From positions 1-55,827 of the forward strand of contig JAHDQF010000080.1 in the NCBI GenBank assembly GCA_018433945.1: DNA of 55,827 bases, given 5' to 3'. Made by a program: the position numbers and the translations under genes. Source of the DNA: Proteiniphilum sp. (GTDB taxonomy: Bacteria > Bacteroidota > Bacteroidia > Bacteroidales > Dysgonomonadaceae). This document shows positions 44,293-54,733 of the stretch, piece after piece (the stretch's first letter is position 1; every line of letters starts with the position of its first letter). The notes under the pieces are model-generated. The model worked only from the letters and a program-made list of their open reading frames with translations, did not search any database and had not been told where the DNA came from.

Positions 44293-46800
44293 TTATCCTT
44301 TTTTCCGTTTCACCCTCCTCAGAATCAGAAAGAGGGTGGTGAGCAGCATGATGAACAGCGCGATATACGCAATGGTGTCCGTCACCCGGATGCTTTGCGG
44401 TTTAAAACGGAACTCAATGGTGTGCTTTCCCTCAGGGACCACCAGACCACGGAGGGTATAGTTCACCCGCAGCATCTCAGCCGGTTCACCGTCAATGGTG
44501 ATCTGCCACCCTTTGGGGTAGTATATCTCGGAGAAGACTGCCAGTTCATCTTTCTTCGCATCGGCCTCATAAATCAGGTAGTCAGAGTCATACCCGGTGA
44601 GCCGGATAAATGAGGCACTGTCGGCAGGGGTGATCTGAACCCCTGTCAATAGCGGCTCAAACTGTTTGTCAGCTACCGCTTCTCTGCGTAGGTCCAGGGA
44701 GGAGAGAGCCTCGATCTCTTCGTCGGCACTCCCGACAAAACGGATGTTGTCCACAAACCAGGCATTGCCCATGGCATGCGGGTTGAATACAGGCAGGGTG
44801 CCGCCACCATGTGCCGGCATGATGATCCAGCGGCTGTTGAGCATGTTCAGTACCTTGAATGCATCGCCGTTAACACTGTCCAGCCGGCCGCCGCTACTGA
44901 TGATGGCCTGTTGAAGTGCACCCATCTCACGGGTGAGGTGGTGGTCAATCAGATCCTGGTAACGGCGCAGCTTGGCGGCATGGTAGCCTCCGATCACCTT
45001 GTGGTGGTAGGGGGTGACCCCGTCGTTGAAAGTGCTGGTCGCCATGTTCAGCACGCGATAGTAGAGGGTGCTGTCCTGCAGGATCACTTGATCTGTCGGA
45101 GTCAGCGTGAACAATTGCTGCGTTTGGGCAGGTACAACAAAATCTGAATCATTCAGGTATCGCTTGTTTACACTCCACATGTCGATCAACGACAGCAACA
45201 GGATGGACCCTACCATCCATTCTCCTTTGATCCTCTTCGTTGTGAAGAGCCATAGGATCAGCGCACCGATTGCCACGATAAAGAAGCTGCGCCAGGCATC
45301 TGCTGTGAAGATGGCCACCCGCATTTCGGTCAGGTTCGCCAGGATGGGCCGGATATGTTCCGGCGGGAGCGACTGCAGCGCCTGCATCTCTGAGGAAGAG
45401 ACAAATGAGTGGAAGAAAACTTTGGGAAAGAGTGCGAATAGCAGCGCAATGCCGCCGGTGAGTCCCAGGCTGATATAGAGTGCACGCATATTGTGCTTCA
45501 ATCCCTCCGGTTTCGCAACGATCTCTTTCACGGCCAGCGCTGCCAGCAGGGGGATGCAGAACTCAGCCACCACCAGTATGGATGATACCGCCCGGAACTT
45601 GTTGTACATCGGCACATAGTCGATAAAGAAATCGGTCAGCGGCATCAGGTTTTTCCCCCACGAAAGCAGGATCGAAAAAATGGTTCCTGCCAGCAGCGCC
45701 CATTTGATGGGGCCCTTCACAATGAAAAGGCCGAGAATGAATAACATCAGCACAAAGGCACCCACATAGACCGGTCCCGAGGTCCCCGGCTGCTCACCCC
45801 AGTACTGTCCGAGCTGTTGATAGATCTGCCGGTATTCAGGCCGCGCTTTGGCCATGGCACGCTCATTGTTGGAGATTGGGACAGAGGCTCCTCCTTTTGC
45901 GTTGGGCACCAGCAGCGTCCAGGTTTCACCGATGCCGTAGCTCCAGGCGGTGATGTAATCGCGTTCCAGTCCGTCACCGGTACTGTTCGCCTCATCATGG
46001 TGCGTCAGTTCCGACTTGCCGCGCATCGTCTCCTTGGAGTATTCGTAGGTATGGTAGAGATTGCTGGCATTGGCCGCAATACCGATCGCTCCTGCAATTA
46101 CCAGCACACCGGTGGCTTTCAGAAAATCGGGCAGCTCTTGCCTGCGGATGGCATCTACTCCGAAAGCGATCACCATGAAAAGCATCACGAAGAGGAAGTA
46201 ATAGCTCATCTGGATATGATTGGCCGAGATCTGAAAGGCAGTGAAAAGCATGAAAAGGAATGCCCCCAGCAGATATCTCTTCCGGTAGATGTAGACCAGC
46301 CCCGCAATCGTAGGCGGGATATAAGCCAGGGTGATGAATTTCCAGATATGACCCGCCGCAATCAGGATGAAGAAGTAGGAGGAGAAAGCCCAGACCACCG
46401 CCCCCAGTGCGCTCACCAGAGGCGAAGCACGAAAGGCGCGCATCAGGATGTAGAAGCCCAGTAGCATGATGAAAAGCAGATATACATAGTTGGGCAGGAA
46501 GAGCGAGTAGGCTCTTTTTGCCAGATCCAACGGCTTTGTGGAGTCGTAGGTGGGACTCATCTGGTAGGAGGGCATGCCACTGAACATGGAGATGTTCCAC
46601 CGGCTCCGTTCGCCGTCGTGCCGTTCCATATAATCACGCTGTTCCTGTCCTTGTCCGATGGCTGCCAGCGAGTCGTGCTGTGCAATCACCCTGCCGTCGA
46701 TCACGGCCGGTGTAAAGTAGAGGAAGGAGATCACCACAAAGAGCAGGATCACGATCAGATCCGGCAATATCTTTCTGAGATTGGCAGGGGCTTTCATCAT
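44293..46800 (-). CDS. YfhO family membrane protein
   Basis: 835 residues with about twelve hydrophobic segments in the first 540 (e.g. ILPDLIVILLFVVISFLYF, LLFIMLLGFYILMRAF), a large soluble part (about 560-780), and a last helix near the C-terminus followed by RRVKRKKG. The family is glycosyltransferase-39/85-like; in Gram-positives YfhO adds sugar to lipoteichoic acid, but here the acceptor is unknown. FYPKGWQITIDGEPAEML is a family mark. Lies 97 bases after metG in the same direction, with its own -7 element. Confidence 0.87.
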   Translation of the reverse strand: MMKAPANLRKILPDLIVILLFVVISFLYFTPAVIDGRVIAQHDSLAAIGQGQEQRDYMERHDGERSRWNISMFSGMPSYQMSPTYDSTKPLDLAKRAYSLFLPNYVYLLFIMLLGFYILMRAFRASPLVSALGAVVWAFSSYFFILIAAGHIWKFITLAYIPPTIAGLVYIYRKRYLLGAFLFMLFTAFQISANHIQMSYYFLFVMLFMVIAFGVDAIRRQELPDFLKATGVLVIAGAIGIAANASNLYHTYEYSKETMRGKSELTHHDEANSTGDGLERDYITAWSYGIGETWTLLVPNAKGGASVPISNNERAMAKARPEYRQIYQQLGQYWGEQPGTSGPVYVGAFVLMLFILGLFIVKGPIKWALLAGTIFSILLSWGKNLMPLTDFFIDYVPMYNKFRAVSSILVVAEFCIPLLAALAVKEIVAKPEGLKHNMRALYISLGLTGGIALLFALFPKVFFHSFVSSSEMQALQSLPPEHIRPILANLTEMRVAIFTADAWRSFFIVAIGALILWLFTTKRIKGEWMVGSILLLSLIDMWSVNKRYLNDSDFVVPAQTQQLFTLTPTDQVILQDSTLYYRVLNMATSTFNDGVTPYHHKVIGGYHAAKLRRYQDLIDHHLTREMGALQQAIISSGGRLDSVNGDAFKVLNMLNSRWIIMPAHGGGTLPVFNPHAMGNAWFVDNIRFVGSADEEIEALSSLDLRREAVADKQFEPLLTGVQITPADSASFIRLTGYDSDYLIYEADAKKDELAVFSEIYYPKGWQITIDGEPAEMLRVNYTLRGLVVPEGKHTIEFRFKPQSIRVTDTIAYIALFIMLLTTLFLILRRVKRKKG

Positions 46801-46831
46801 TTTTTTATATTTCAGATTATCGAATCAACCA

Positions 46832-46839
46832 CAAATGTA
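46832..46839 (-). promoter_or_regulatory. Candidate promoter of the YfhO gene
   Basis: Minus strand TACATTTG, 31 bases before the start codon. Confidence 0.45.
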
Positions 46840-46897
46840 CATTTTTATTCGCGGAAATCCGATGACACACGTTCACCAAGTCGCGCCGTTCGATGAA

Positions 46898-48940
46898 CTA
46901 CACCACCGGACTGCCCGGCATCACCTCTTCTGTGGGTGAGACCAGTACAAGCGTGCCATCGGCATTCTCTGCCGAAAGGATCATGCCCTCCGAGAGGATG
47001 CCCTGCAGTTTCCTTGGCTCCAGGTTGGCAATAAAGCAAACCTGTTTGCCCACCAGCTCTTCCGGGTTTGGGTACCAGGCAGCTATTCCGGAGAGGATGG
47101 TGCGTTGTTGAAGCCCGTCGTCGAGCAGGAAACGGAGCAGCTTGTCCGCCTTGGGTACCTTCTCACACTCCAGCACCGTGCCCACCCGGATATCCAGCTT
47201 CTCAAAGGTGTCGAACGGAATGATTTCTTTCACCGGTTTCGCCCGGTATTCGTTCGCCTCGTTTGTTTTCCTGGTGTCGAGCAGCTTCTGTATCTGTTGC
47301 TCAATCACTGCATCTTCTATTTTCTCAAACAGCAGCTCCGCCGTGCCCAGCCGGTGGCCTTCCTTCAGCAGATCGAAACGGCCCAGCTGCTCCCACGGCA
47401 GCTTCTCCGTCTGAAGGAAAGAGCGCAGCCTCTCCGCCGAGAAGGGGAGGAAGGGCTCACAGACGATGGAGAGGTTGGCAGTGATCTGCAGGGCAATATG
47501 GAGGATGGTTGCCGTGCGTTCCATATCTGTTTTGGCCGTTTTCCACGGTTCGGTGTCTGCCAGATACTTGTTGCCGATGCGGGCCAGGTTCATCGCCTCT
47601 CTCTGCGCATCACGGAAGTGGTACGTTTCCAGTAGTTGCTCCACGGAGGCTTTCACCTTCTCTGCCGCAGCCATGGTCTCCCGGTCGTAGTCGGTCAGCT
47701 CGCCGGCAGCCGGCACTTTGTTGTCGAAATATTTCTGTGTAAGCACCAGCGCCCGGTTCACAAAGTTACCCAGCACGGCCACCAGTTCATTGTTGTTGCG
47801 CGCCTGGAAATCTTTCCAGGTAAAGTCGTTGTCCTTGGTCTCCGGTGCATTGGCGGTGAGCACATAACGCAGCACATCCTGCTTGCCGGGAAACTCCTCC
47901 AGGTACTCGTGCAGCCATACCGCCCAGTTGCGGGAAGTGGATATTTTGTCTCCCTCCAGATTCAGAAACTCATTGGCCGGTACATTCTCCGGCAGGATGT
48001 ACGATCCTTCCGCCTTCAGCATGACGGGGAAGACAATGCAGTGAAAGACAATATTGTCTTTTCCGATGAAATGCACCAGTTTGGTATCTTCCTGCTTCCA
48101 CCATTTCTCCCAATCATCGGGCAGCAGCTCCCGCGTGTTGGAGATGTAGCCGATGGGTGCATCAAACCATACATAGAGCACCTTCCCTTCAGCACCCTCC
48201 ACAGGCACCGGTACACCCCAGTCCAGATCACGACTCACCGCCCGCGGCTGCAGGCCCAGGTCGAGCCACGACTTGCACTGCCCATATACATTGGTCTTCC
48301 ATTCTTTATGATCCTCCAGTATCCATTGACGCAGCCACGCCTCGTGTTTGTCGAGAGGAAGATACCAGTGCCGGGTCGTCCGCATCACCGGCACGCTGCC
48401 GCTAAGGGTGGATTTGGGATTGATCAGGTCGTTGGGACTGAGCGAGGTGCCGCACTGCTCGCACTGGTCGCCATACGCTCTTTCGTACCCGCAGTGCGGG
48501 CAGGTACCGGTGATATAACGGTCGGCCAGAAACTGCCCTGCCTCCTCATCGTAATACTGCTCGCTTTCCAGCTCCGTAAATTCTCCCTTGTCATACAATG
48601 TACGGAAAAAGCCGGAGGCTGTTTCACGATGTATGTCGGAAGTTGTGCGGGAATAGATATCGAAGGTGATACCAAATTCAGCGAACGATTTTTTAATCAA
48701 TTCGTGATACCGGTCCACAATAACCCGGGGTGTTACTCCTTCATTGCGGGCTTTGATGGTGATGGGAATACCGTGCTCATCGGAGCCACCGACAAAGAGG
48801 ACTTCTTCGCCTTTCAGCCTCAGATAGCGGGCGTAAATATCGGCAGGCAGATATACGCCTGCCAGGTGTCCGATATGTACCGGCCCATTGGCATAGGGCA
48901 GGGCCGAAGTGATCAGTGTGCGTTTGAATTGTTTTGACAT
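46898..48940 (-). CDS. metG: Methionyl-tRNA synthetase
   Basis: 680 residues from ATG 48940 ([20 protein letters not shown]); the longer frame adds 97 unsupported residues across the promoter. HIGH motif is HIGH (PVHIGHLAG), the zinc knuckle is [18 protein letters not shown], and the KMSKS-type loop reads GDKISTS. The C-terminus has an EMAP/Trbp111-like tRNA-binding domain ([22 protein letters not shown]). Charges tRNA-Met. Good promoter just upstream. Confidence 0.95.
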   Translation of the reverse strand: MSKQFKRTLITSALPYANGPVHIGHLAGVYLPADIYARYLRLKGEEVLFVGGSDEHGIPITIKARNEGVTPRVIVDRYHELIKKSFAEFGITFDIYSRTTSDIHRETASGFFRTLYDKGEFTELESEQYYDEEAGQFLADRYITGTCPHCGYERAYGDQCEQCGTSLSPNDLINPKSTLSGSVPVMRTTRHWYLPLDKHEAWLRQWILEDHKEWKTNVYGQCKSWLDLGLQPRAVSRDLDWGVPVPVEGAEGKVLYVWFDAPIGYISNTRELLPDDWEKWWKQEDTKLVHFIGKDNIVFHCIVFPVMLKAEGSYILPENVPANEFLNLEGDKISTSRNWAVWLHEYLEEFPGKQDVLRYVLTANAPETKDNDFTWKDFQARNNNELVAVLGNFVNRALVLTQKYFDNKVPAAGELTDYDRETMAAAEKVKASVEQLLETYHFRDAQREAMNLARIGNKYLADTEPWKTAKTDMERTATILHIALQITANLSIVCEPFLPFSAERLRSFLQTEKLPWEQLGRFDLLKEGHRLGTAELLFEKIEDAVIEQQIQKLLDTRKTNEANEYRAKPVKEIIPFDTFEKLDIRVGTVLECEKVPKADKLLRFLLDDGLQQRTILSGIAAWYPNPEELVGKQVCFIANLEPRKLQGILSEGMILSAENADGTLVLVSPTEEVMPGSPVV

Positions 48941-48959
48941 ACATTTTAGAAATGGGATA

Positions 48960-48990
48960 CAAAAGTACATGAAAATCGAAGTGATTCCAA
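48960..48990 (-). promoter_or_regulatory. Promoter of metG
   Basis: Minus strand TTGG (48987-48990), 19 bases, then TACTTTTG (48960-48967), 20 bases before the start codon. Confidence 0.55.
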
Positions 48991-49130
48991 GCGTATGAAA
49001 ATAAAAATCAGGGTTTTTTAGAGGAAAGATAGGAAAAGTCGATGTTTTGCACACATAATTCATTGAGATATCGAAAAAGGTGAACAACATCTCTTTCTCT
49101 CTTGTTAAAACGAAAATAAACGAAAAGAGT

Positions 49131-49916
49131 ATGAATTTCAATTTACAGGGAAAGACCGCTATCATCGGCGGGAGCAGCAAGGGGCTGGGCAAAGCATGCG
49201 CCATGGCGCTGGCACGCGAAGGTGCAAACATTGCTTTGTGCGCAAGAAACGCGGAAGCATTGTATCATACGCAATGTGAGATAGATGCACTGGGTGTGCA
49301 GACGCTTTCCATCGTGGCGGATATGTCGAAGGCTGAAGACAATGTGCGTATTGTGCGGGAGACGGTGGCCCGTTTCGGCGGGGTGGATATCCTTGTGAAC
49401 AATTCCGGAGGACCCAAGCCGGGGACATTTCGCGAAATTTCTGATGAAGATCTGGATGATGCATATCAGTCGGTTTTAAAATACAACATCCGGATGATCC
49501 GTCTCTGCCTGCCTTATATGGAGAAGAACGGATGGGGGAGGATCGTGAACATCACCTCGATAATGGTGAAGGAGCCTACACCCGATCTGGTGCTGTCGAA
49601 TATTTTCCGCCTGGCAGTCGTGGGTTATGCCAAGACCATCAGCAAGGATTTGATTACCAATGGAATCACAATTAATAATGTGGCTCCGGGATACTTCAGG
49701 ACAGACAGGGTGACCCAGTTGATGGAAGCACACGCAAAAGCAGAAGGTATCTCTGTGGAAGCATATGAACAAAGGGCAATAGCTGACTTTCCGCACAAAC
49801 GCTATTTGGATCCGCAAGAGCTGGGCGACTTGGTCTGTTATCTCTGTTCCGATCAGGCACGTTCGATAAACGGGACTACCATCCAGATCGATGGCGGGCT
49901 GTTAAGCGGGTTGTAA
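49131..49916 (+). CDS. Atypical short-chain dehydrogenase/reductase
   Basis: 261 residues from ATG 49131 ([14 protein letters not shown]). The Rossmann loop is GGSSKGLG (13-20), with LVNNSGG (88-94) and S143. The usual Tyr-x3-Lys is missing: residues 153-163 read [11 protein letters not shown], where others have YSASKAAV. It fits the beta-ketoacyl-ACP-reductase-like SDR subgroup that lacks a standard catalytic tetrad, so a normal oxidoreductase activity is uncertain. [11 protein letters not shown] closes the fold. Divergent from metG and convergent with the AGCS gene (40 bases between stops). Confidence 0.85.
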   Translation: MNFNLQGKTAIIGGSSKGLGKACAMALAREGANIALCARNAEALYHTQCEIDALGVQTLSIVADMSKAEDNVRIVRETVARFGGVDILVNNSGGPKPGTFREISDEDLDDAYQSVLKYNIRMIRLCLPYMEKNGWGRIVNITSIMVKEPTPDLVLSNIFRLAVVGYAKTISKDLITNGITINNVAPGYFRTDRVTQLMEAHAKAEGISVEAYEQRAIADFPHKRYLDPQELGDLVCYLCSDQARSINGTTIQIDGGLLSGL

Positions 49917-49956
49917 AATTTTTGTTGATATGCAAGGCATCATACATGAATGAAGA

Positions 49957-51675
49957 TCATTCATTTTTAGGAATCCTCTCTTCCGGATGCTCTCTTTTGA
50001 AATCGGACCAATACTCCCCGATGGTTTGTTTCACCTCCCTGTGCAGGATGAGCAACCCAAGGAGATTCGGGATTGCCATAAACGCCACCGTGAGCATCGA
50101 CAAATTCCAGATGATGGTGGTGTCAGTGAAGGAGGCGATGAAAAATGCGGCCACGTAAACAATCCGGTAGAGGATTACATATTTCGCACCTACCAGATAG
50201 GTAACAGCCCTGTCGCCGTAGTACGACCAGGCAATGGCCGTGGAGAAGGCAAACAGCAGCAACCCCAACGCTACAATATATTTTCCTGAGTCGCCGAGAA
50301 TGCTCCTGGTGAATGCCATAGTGGTTAATGGAGCACTGTGGATCAGCGAATTTCCTGTGAAAATGAGGTTGCCGGACGAATCAACCACGCTCCCGCCCAC
50401 TACTGCAATCTCGCCATTGTAGTTCTCCCCTTCTTTTTTGATCAGGATCTCTTCAGCCACCGAGCGTGCATGGAGTATGGTATTGTTGCCTTGAATTTTG
50501 CCTTCCTCCACTTGCAATGTGCCTGTAAACAAAGGTATGCCGTCCTTGTTGTGCAGGTAATTTCTGATGGCTGTCACATCGGCAGCATCATTTTCATCAT
50601 AAGCTCCTGCCAGCACCACGATATCGGTTTGCTGAAACTGATTGGGTAGCTTCTGGTTCCACACGCCCGAGGAGAGAAGCACCATTCCGGTAAGGAAACA
50701 GATGATGAGGGTATCGATAAAGGGCTCCAGGATGGCTACCATCCCCTCAGAGACAGGTTCCTGCGCTCTGGCGGCGGCATGTGCAATGGGTGCCGAACCC
50801 TGACCTGCTTCGTTGGAAAAAAGACCCCGGTTCACACCGTTGTTAAAAGCAAAGGCAAAACCGGCCCCCAGAAATCCGCCTGTCGCTGCCGTTCCCGTGA
50901 ATACATCACGGAAGATCACCATAAAAGAGGGGATGATATTTTGATAATTGGATAGGATTACGGCCACAGCTCCCAGGAAATAAACAATGGCCATGAAAGG
51001 AACCAGTTTTTCGGTAACCCGGGCAATGCGCCTGATACCTCCGATAATGATCAGCGCCAGCAAAATGGACATCACCACACCCGTGACGACATGCCGGATG
51101 CCGAAAGTGGCAAAGATGGCATTGGAGATGCTGTTGATCTGGGGGAGGCTTCCTGTCCCGAACGATGATAACACGGTGGCCAGGGCAAAAAATCCTCCGA
51201 ACCAGTATCCTGTTTTTATGAACTTACCATTGTTTAAGCGGATATTCAACCGCTTCTTCATATAATACATCGGCCCCCCGGCAACCATCCCTTTTTCATC
51301 AAAATCGCGGTATTTGTGGGAGAGGGTCACCTCCACAAATTTGGTACACATCCCCAGAAGGGCAGTCACCAGCATCCAAAACAGAGCGGCGGGGCCGCCT
51401 AAGTGGACAGCCAGCGCCACCCCGGCAATATTTCCCGTTCCCACTGTTCCCGACAAAGCTGTAGCCAGCGCCTGAAAATGGGTGGTATCTCCTTTATCGC
51501 TTTTTTTATCGTATTTCCCTGTTACAACGCGGATAGCATGTTTAAAATAACGGATTTGCGGAAACTTCAGATAAAAAGTGAAGAACAGTCCTGTTCCCAA
51601 AAGCAGGAAGGTGAACCAGTTATTGCCTCCGATATATTGATGCAGAGTAATGAAGAACTCATTGATTTGCTGCAT
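49957..51675 (-). CDS. Sodium:amino-acid symporter (AGCS family) with a large insert
   Basis: 572 residues, against about 450-480 for the family. [20 protein letters not shown] and [17 protein letters not shown] are AGCS signatures; about ten membrane helices are visible, importing alanine or glycine with sodium. Residues about 341-450 replace a short outside loop (after GVWNQ) with ~110 soluble residues containing [13 protein letters not shown] and [19 protein letters not shown]. The flanking helices resume normally at [30 protein letters not shown]. Insert role unknown. Confidence 0.9.
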   Translation of the reverse strand: MQQINEFFITLHQYIGGNNWFTFLLLGTGLFFTFYLKFPQIRYFKHAIRVVTGKYDKKSDKGDTTHFQALATALSGTVGTGNIAGVALAVHLGGPAALFWMLVTALLGMCTKFVEVTLSHKYRDFDEKGMVAGGPMYYMKKRLNIRLNNGKFIKTGYWFGGFFALATVLSSFGTGSLPQINSISNAIFATFGIRHVVTGVVMSILLALIIIGGIRRIARVTEKLVPFMAIVYFLGAVAVILSNYQNIIPSFMVIFRDVFTGTAATGGFLGAGFAFAFNNGVNRGLFSNEAGQGSAPIAHAAARAQEPVSEGMVAILEPFIDTLIICFLTGMVLLSSGVWNQKLPNQFQQTDIVVLAGAYDENDAADVTAIRNYLHNKDGIPLFTGTLQVEEGKIQGNNTILHARSVAEEILIKKEGENYNGEIAVVGGSVVDSSGNLIFTGNSLIHSAPLTTMAFTRSILGDSGKYIVALGLLLFAFSTAIAWSYYGDRAVTYLVGAKYVILYRIVYVAAFFIASFTDTTIIWNLSMLTVAFMAIPNLLGLLILHREVKQTIGEYWSDFKREHPEERIPKNE

Positions 51676-51714
51676 AAAAAGCAGTTTTTGATGAAATAAA
51701 CAAGACTAAGGGCG

Positions 51715-51722
51715 CAAATATA
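51715..51722 (-). promoter_or_regulatory. Candidate promoter of the AGCS symporter
   Basis: Minus strand TATATTTG, 40 bases before the start codon. Confidence 0.45.
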
Positions 51723-51793
51723 GAAATTCTTTTCAATAAATAGTGAAAAATTATTTAAAATATGAAATCCATCCGATTCCGGTTAATCTTTCT

Positions 51794-51801
51794 TATCTTT
51801 G
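51794..51801 (+). promoter_or_regulatory. Candidate promoter of the Gfo/Idh/MocA gene
   Basis: TATCTTTG matches TAnnTTTG, 23 bases before ATG 51824; no clear -33 box. Confidence 0.5.
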
Positions 51802-51823
51802 TCACAACTTATAAATTCTAATC

Positions 51824-53194
51824 ATGGATCGACGAAATTTCTTAAAAAAATCTGCCGTTACGGCAACCGGTTTAAGTTTGACCCCGCTGATGGGAAAATC
51901 ATTTTCTTCCCTGTATGGTCAGTCAGCGCCAAACAACAAAATCAAAATCGGTCTCATTGGCTGTCGCAATCAGGGATGGAGCAATCTCAAAACCTTTATG
52001 CAGTATCCCGGCGTGGAGTGTATCTCCATGTGCGATGTGGATGAACAGTTCCTTTATCAGCGTGCATCGGAGGTGGAAGAGCTGTCTGGTAAGCGGCCAC
52101 CGCAACTGGTCAAAGACTGGCGCAGGGTGATCGACAACAAGGATGTGGACATGGTGATCATCGGCACCCCCGACCATTGGCATTGCCTGCAGCTGATTGC
52201 TGCCTGTGAGGCAGGAAAGGATGTTTACGTGGAGAAACCACTGGCCAATACCATCGAAGAGTGTGACCTGATGGTGAAAGCTGCCCGTAAATACAACCGG
52301 ATTGTGCAGGTGGGGCAGTGGCAGCGCAGTGATCCGCACTGGGATGAAGCAGCTGCCTACGTGCAAAGCGGAGCGCTCGGACGGGTGCGCACCGTGAAGG
52401 TATGGGCATACCAGACCAGCAAATGGACCCTGCCGGTGGTGCCCGACAGCGCTCCTCCCGCCGGTGTGGATTATGACATGTGGCTGGGACCGGCTCCCAA
52501 GCGCAACTTTAATCAGAACCGGTTTCACTATAACTTCCGCTTCTTCTGGGATTATGCCGGAGGATTGATGGCCGACTGGGGGGTGCATCTGCTCGACTAT
52601 GCGATGAAGGGTATGAACGTGGGACTTCCCTCCTATGTCTATGGTGCCGGCGGCAAGTTTGGCTATCCGGATGATGCCATGGAGACACCCGACACGCTGA
52701 TGGTCACCTACCGCTATCCCGGTTTTAACATCATCTGGGATCATGCCTGTGGCATTGGCAACGGACTGTTTGGCCTGCGCGAGGGAGTGGCCTTCTTCGG
52801 TGAGAACGGAACAATGATCCTTACCCGCAGTGGATGGGAGGTGATGCCGGAGCAAGCTATCAACAGTCGCACCTTCCCCTACTGTTATCCCTGCGACGAC
52901 GAGAAGAAACCCAATACCCTCCGCATGGAAGCGGTGGAGAAAAGAGGAGGCAGCGGTAAAGGTCTCTACCTGCATGCCGGCAATATGCTGGAGTGCATGC
53001 GCTCACGCGAGCTGCCCAATGCCGACATCGCCATCGGCGCCGAGGTGGCCAAGCTGAGTCATATGGGCAACATCTCCTGTCGTGTGGGCAGCGCGCTGCA
53101 CTGGGATAATGAGACCGGAGCATTTGATAACCTGGAGGCCAACAGGCTGATCAAAGCCAACTACTGTGATCCCTGGAAGCTGCCTAAAGTTTGA
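51824..53194 (+). CDS. Tat-exported Gfo/Idh/MocA family oxidoreductase
   Basis: 456 residues. The N-terminus DRRNFLKKSAVTATGLSL is a twin-arginine signal, so it is probably folded with its cofactor and exported to the periplasm. The NAD(P) domain follows (IKIGLIGCRNQG, CDVDEQ, GTPDHWH, VEKPLANTIEECDLM), then the substrate domain with WDYAGGLMADWGVHLLDYAM. Such proteins act on sugars or inositols in Bacteroidota, often oxidising or removing glycan groups; the substrate is not evident, and no glycan cluster lies nearby. Confidence 0.92.
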   Translation: MDRRNFLKKSAVTATGLSLTPLMGKSFSSLYGQSAPNNKIKIGLIGCRNQGWSNLKTFMQYPGVECISMCDVDEQFLYQRASEVEELSGKRPPQLVKDWRRVIDNKDVDMVIIGTPDHWHCLQLIAACEAGKDVYVEKPLANTIEECDLMVKAARKYNRIVQVGQWQRSDPHWDEAAAYVQSGALGRVRTVKVWAYQTSKWTLPVVPDSAPPAGVDYDMWLGPAPKRNFNQNRFHYNFRFFWDYAGGLMADWGVHLLDYAMKGMNVGLPSYVYGAGGKFGYPDDAMETPDTLMVTYRYPGFNIIWDHACGIGNGLFGLREGVAFFGENGTMILTRSGWEVMPEQAINSRTFPYCYPCDDEKKPNTLRMEAVEKRGGSGKGLYLHAGNMLECMRSRELPNADIAIGAEVAKLSHMGNISCRVGSALHWDNETGAFDNLEANRLIKANYCDPWKLPKV

Positions 53195-53277
53195 GCAGCA
53201 TCCTGTAGGGTGGTTCATTCATGATGCAACAGAAAGCAGGCAGCGGAAAAATGAGCTATCCACTGCCTGTTCTATAC

Positions 53278-53318
53278 AAAAAAGGATGGTCCCTGATATT
53301 GTGATAGGGGGACCATCC
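53278..53318 (-). terminator. Terminator of the FMN reductase gene
   Basis: Stem GGATGGTCCC (53284-53293) with GGGACCATCC (53309-53318); on the minus strand it is followed by TTTTTT (53278-53283). A second hairpin GATCGCG/CGCGATC (53320-53336) lies just before it. Also separates the convergent Gfo/Idh/MocA gene. Confidence 0.85.
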
Positions 53319-53347
53319 CGATCGCGTGACGCGATCCTGTTGATCAC

Positions 53348-53896
53348 CTAAAACTTATACACCCACTCGGCGAAGGCATTCACCCAGCTCTGCAGGAAGG
53401 CACGGGTCTCTTCGCTCTTCAGGTTGTTCTGCTCGTCGAACAGCTCCCAACTGTTGCCTATATAGGCTTCCGGTTGCTGCATCATGTAGATGTTGAGGAA
53501 CACCATCGGCTGCCGCAGCGCATGGTTGGCTGCTTCTCCACCCAGGGGGCTCATCGAACTGCTCACAATCGCACCCGGCTTGCCGCCCCACTTGCTCTGA
53601 CCATAGGGCCGTGATGCCACATCCAGCGCATTTTTCAACACACCGGAGATGGTGCGGTTGTACTCGGGGGTGAAGAAGAGATAGCCGTCGGCGGCACCGA
53701 TCTTCTCGCGGAATGCTTCCCACTCTGCAGGGGGGTTGCTATCCAGGTCTTCGTTGTAGTGCGCCAGCTGACCTATCTCCACGATCTCCAGCTCCAGCGT
53801 GTCGGGAGCCAGTTTGATCACCTCGTTCGCCAGTTTTCTGTTTACTGATTCCTTGCGTAAACTGCCTATCAGCACTGTAATTTTCTTTTTACTCAT
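53348..53896 (-). CDS. NAD(P)H-dependent FMN reductase (flavodoxin-like)
   Basis: 182 residues. The FMN phosphate loop GSLRKESVNRKLA at 11-23, FTPEYNRTISGVLKNALDV (GxxPEYN type) and SMSPLGGEAANHALRQ are hallmarks of chromate/azo/quinone-reductase-like flavoproteins. Probably cytoplasmic; the physiological acceptor is unknown. Followed by its terminator. A palindrome GGATGT-G-ACATCC (53933-53945) lies 36 bases upstream and may be an operator (inference). Confidence 0.92.
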   Translation of the reverse strand: MSKKKITVLIGSLRKESVNRKLANEVIKLAPDTLELEIVEIGQLAHYNEDLDSNPPAEWEAFREKIGAADGYLFFTPEYNRTISGVLKNALDVASRPYGQSKWGGKPGAIVSSSMSPLGGEAANHALRQPMVFLNIYMMQQPEAYIGNSWELFDEQNNLKSEETRAFLQSWVNAFAEWVYKF

Positions 53897-54008
53897 AGTT
53901 TATTTGTTGATTGTTGATTTATTTTTTTTACAGGATGTGACATCCCTTATATCGACAATAAAACGTTTTTTCCCATGTTTTGTTTAATCAAAAATATTGA
54001 TGGTCAAT

Positions 54009-54598
54009 TTACGGGAGATGACCTTTTTCCTGTGAAAGGGTTACCAACTCAGCCAAAAGCTCCCTGATTTTTTTGGGTCCTTTCTCAATGACTTTCAATG
54101 TCTCAAATACCTGTGCTGAAGTAATACCCGCCTCCCGCCAGCTGCTGCCCTTGCTGTAAGTATTCAGCAGCACCGGCATGATCGTATCTACCGAAGCAGC
54201 GAAAATGGCGTCAGCAGTCTCTTCCTTTTCAAATTCCAGCCAGACATCATAGTATTCCTTTCCCTGGTCGTAGGGCAGCTTGGTAAAAATCTTTTTGCGG
54301 CTTGATTCTCTCTGTCGAATTTGTTTTGGTTGGCTTCTTCATTAAACATGAAGGTGTTGCCTGTTTCAATCTCCACCAGAGCGTGGATGGAGATCATTTT
54401 GATGATGTGCAACAAGTTGAGATCCTGCTTGTTTTCGGCATACTCAAACATCAGCATAGCCATTAAAATGGTGTGCCACGCATGTTCTGCCGAGTTCTCG
54501 CGTCGCGAATCATCGGTAAGGTAGTTCCGGCGAATAACATTTTTTAGTTTGTCCGCCTCCAGGATAAAAGCGATTTGTTGTTTTACTCTTCGTTCCAT
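54009..54598 (-). pseudogene. HD-domain hydrolase (YfbR/HDDC2 type), frameshifted
   Basis: The frame from ATG 54598 gives an HD-domain start (SRRENSAEHAWHTILMAML), then turns into junk after NQAAK. Reading one base back from the A run at 54292-54296 (T's on the plus strand) restores a normal C-terminal half (KIFTKLPYDQGKEYYDVWLE to VLLNTYSKGSSWREAGIT) down to a TAA at 54009. So about 196 codons with one A lost in a homopolymer. The HD doublet itself is also altered: IHALVEIETGNT has Ala (GCT, 54380-54382) for the metal-binding Asp and Asn for the next Asp. The family hydrolyses 5'-nucleotides; this copy is probably inactive. Confidence 0.82.
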
Positions 54599-54733
54599 AA
54601 AATTAGCTATTTTGTGTAAATGTTTCTCCCATCTCCTTACCTGAAATGAGTATGCGCAGAGATGTCACCGAATAACAGATAACCTGTATAGGGCTTCATT
54701 TCTATATGATAAACAGATTACGGGAGAAAGCGT

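Noticed and set aside
47636-48937. 433-codon open frame on the plus strand
   Set aside because: Lies opposite metG, whose catalytic motifs are intact; the frame has no recognised domain.
48941-49231. N-terminal extension of MetG
   Set aside because: 97 extra codons run through the promoter candidate and a hydrophobic, unsupported stretch; the family starts at MSKQFKRTL.
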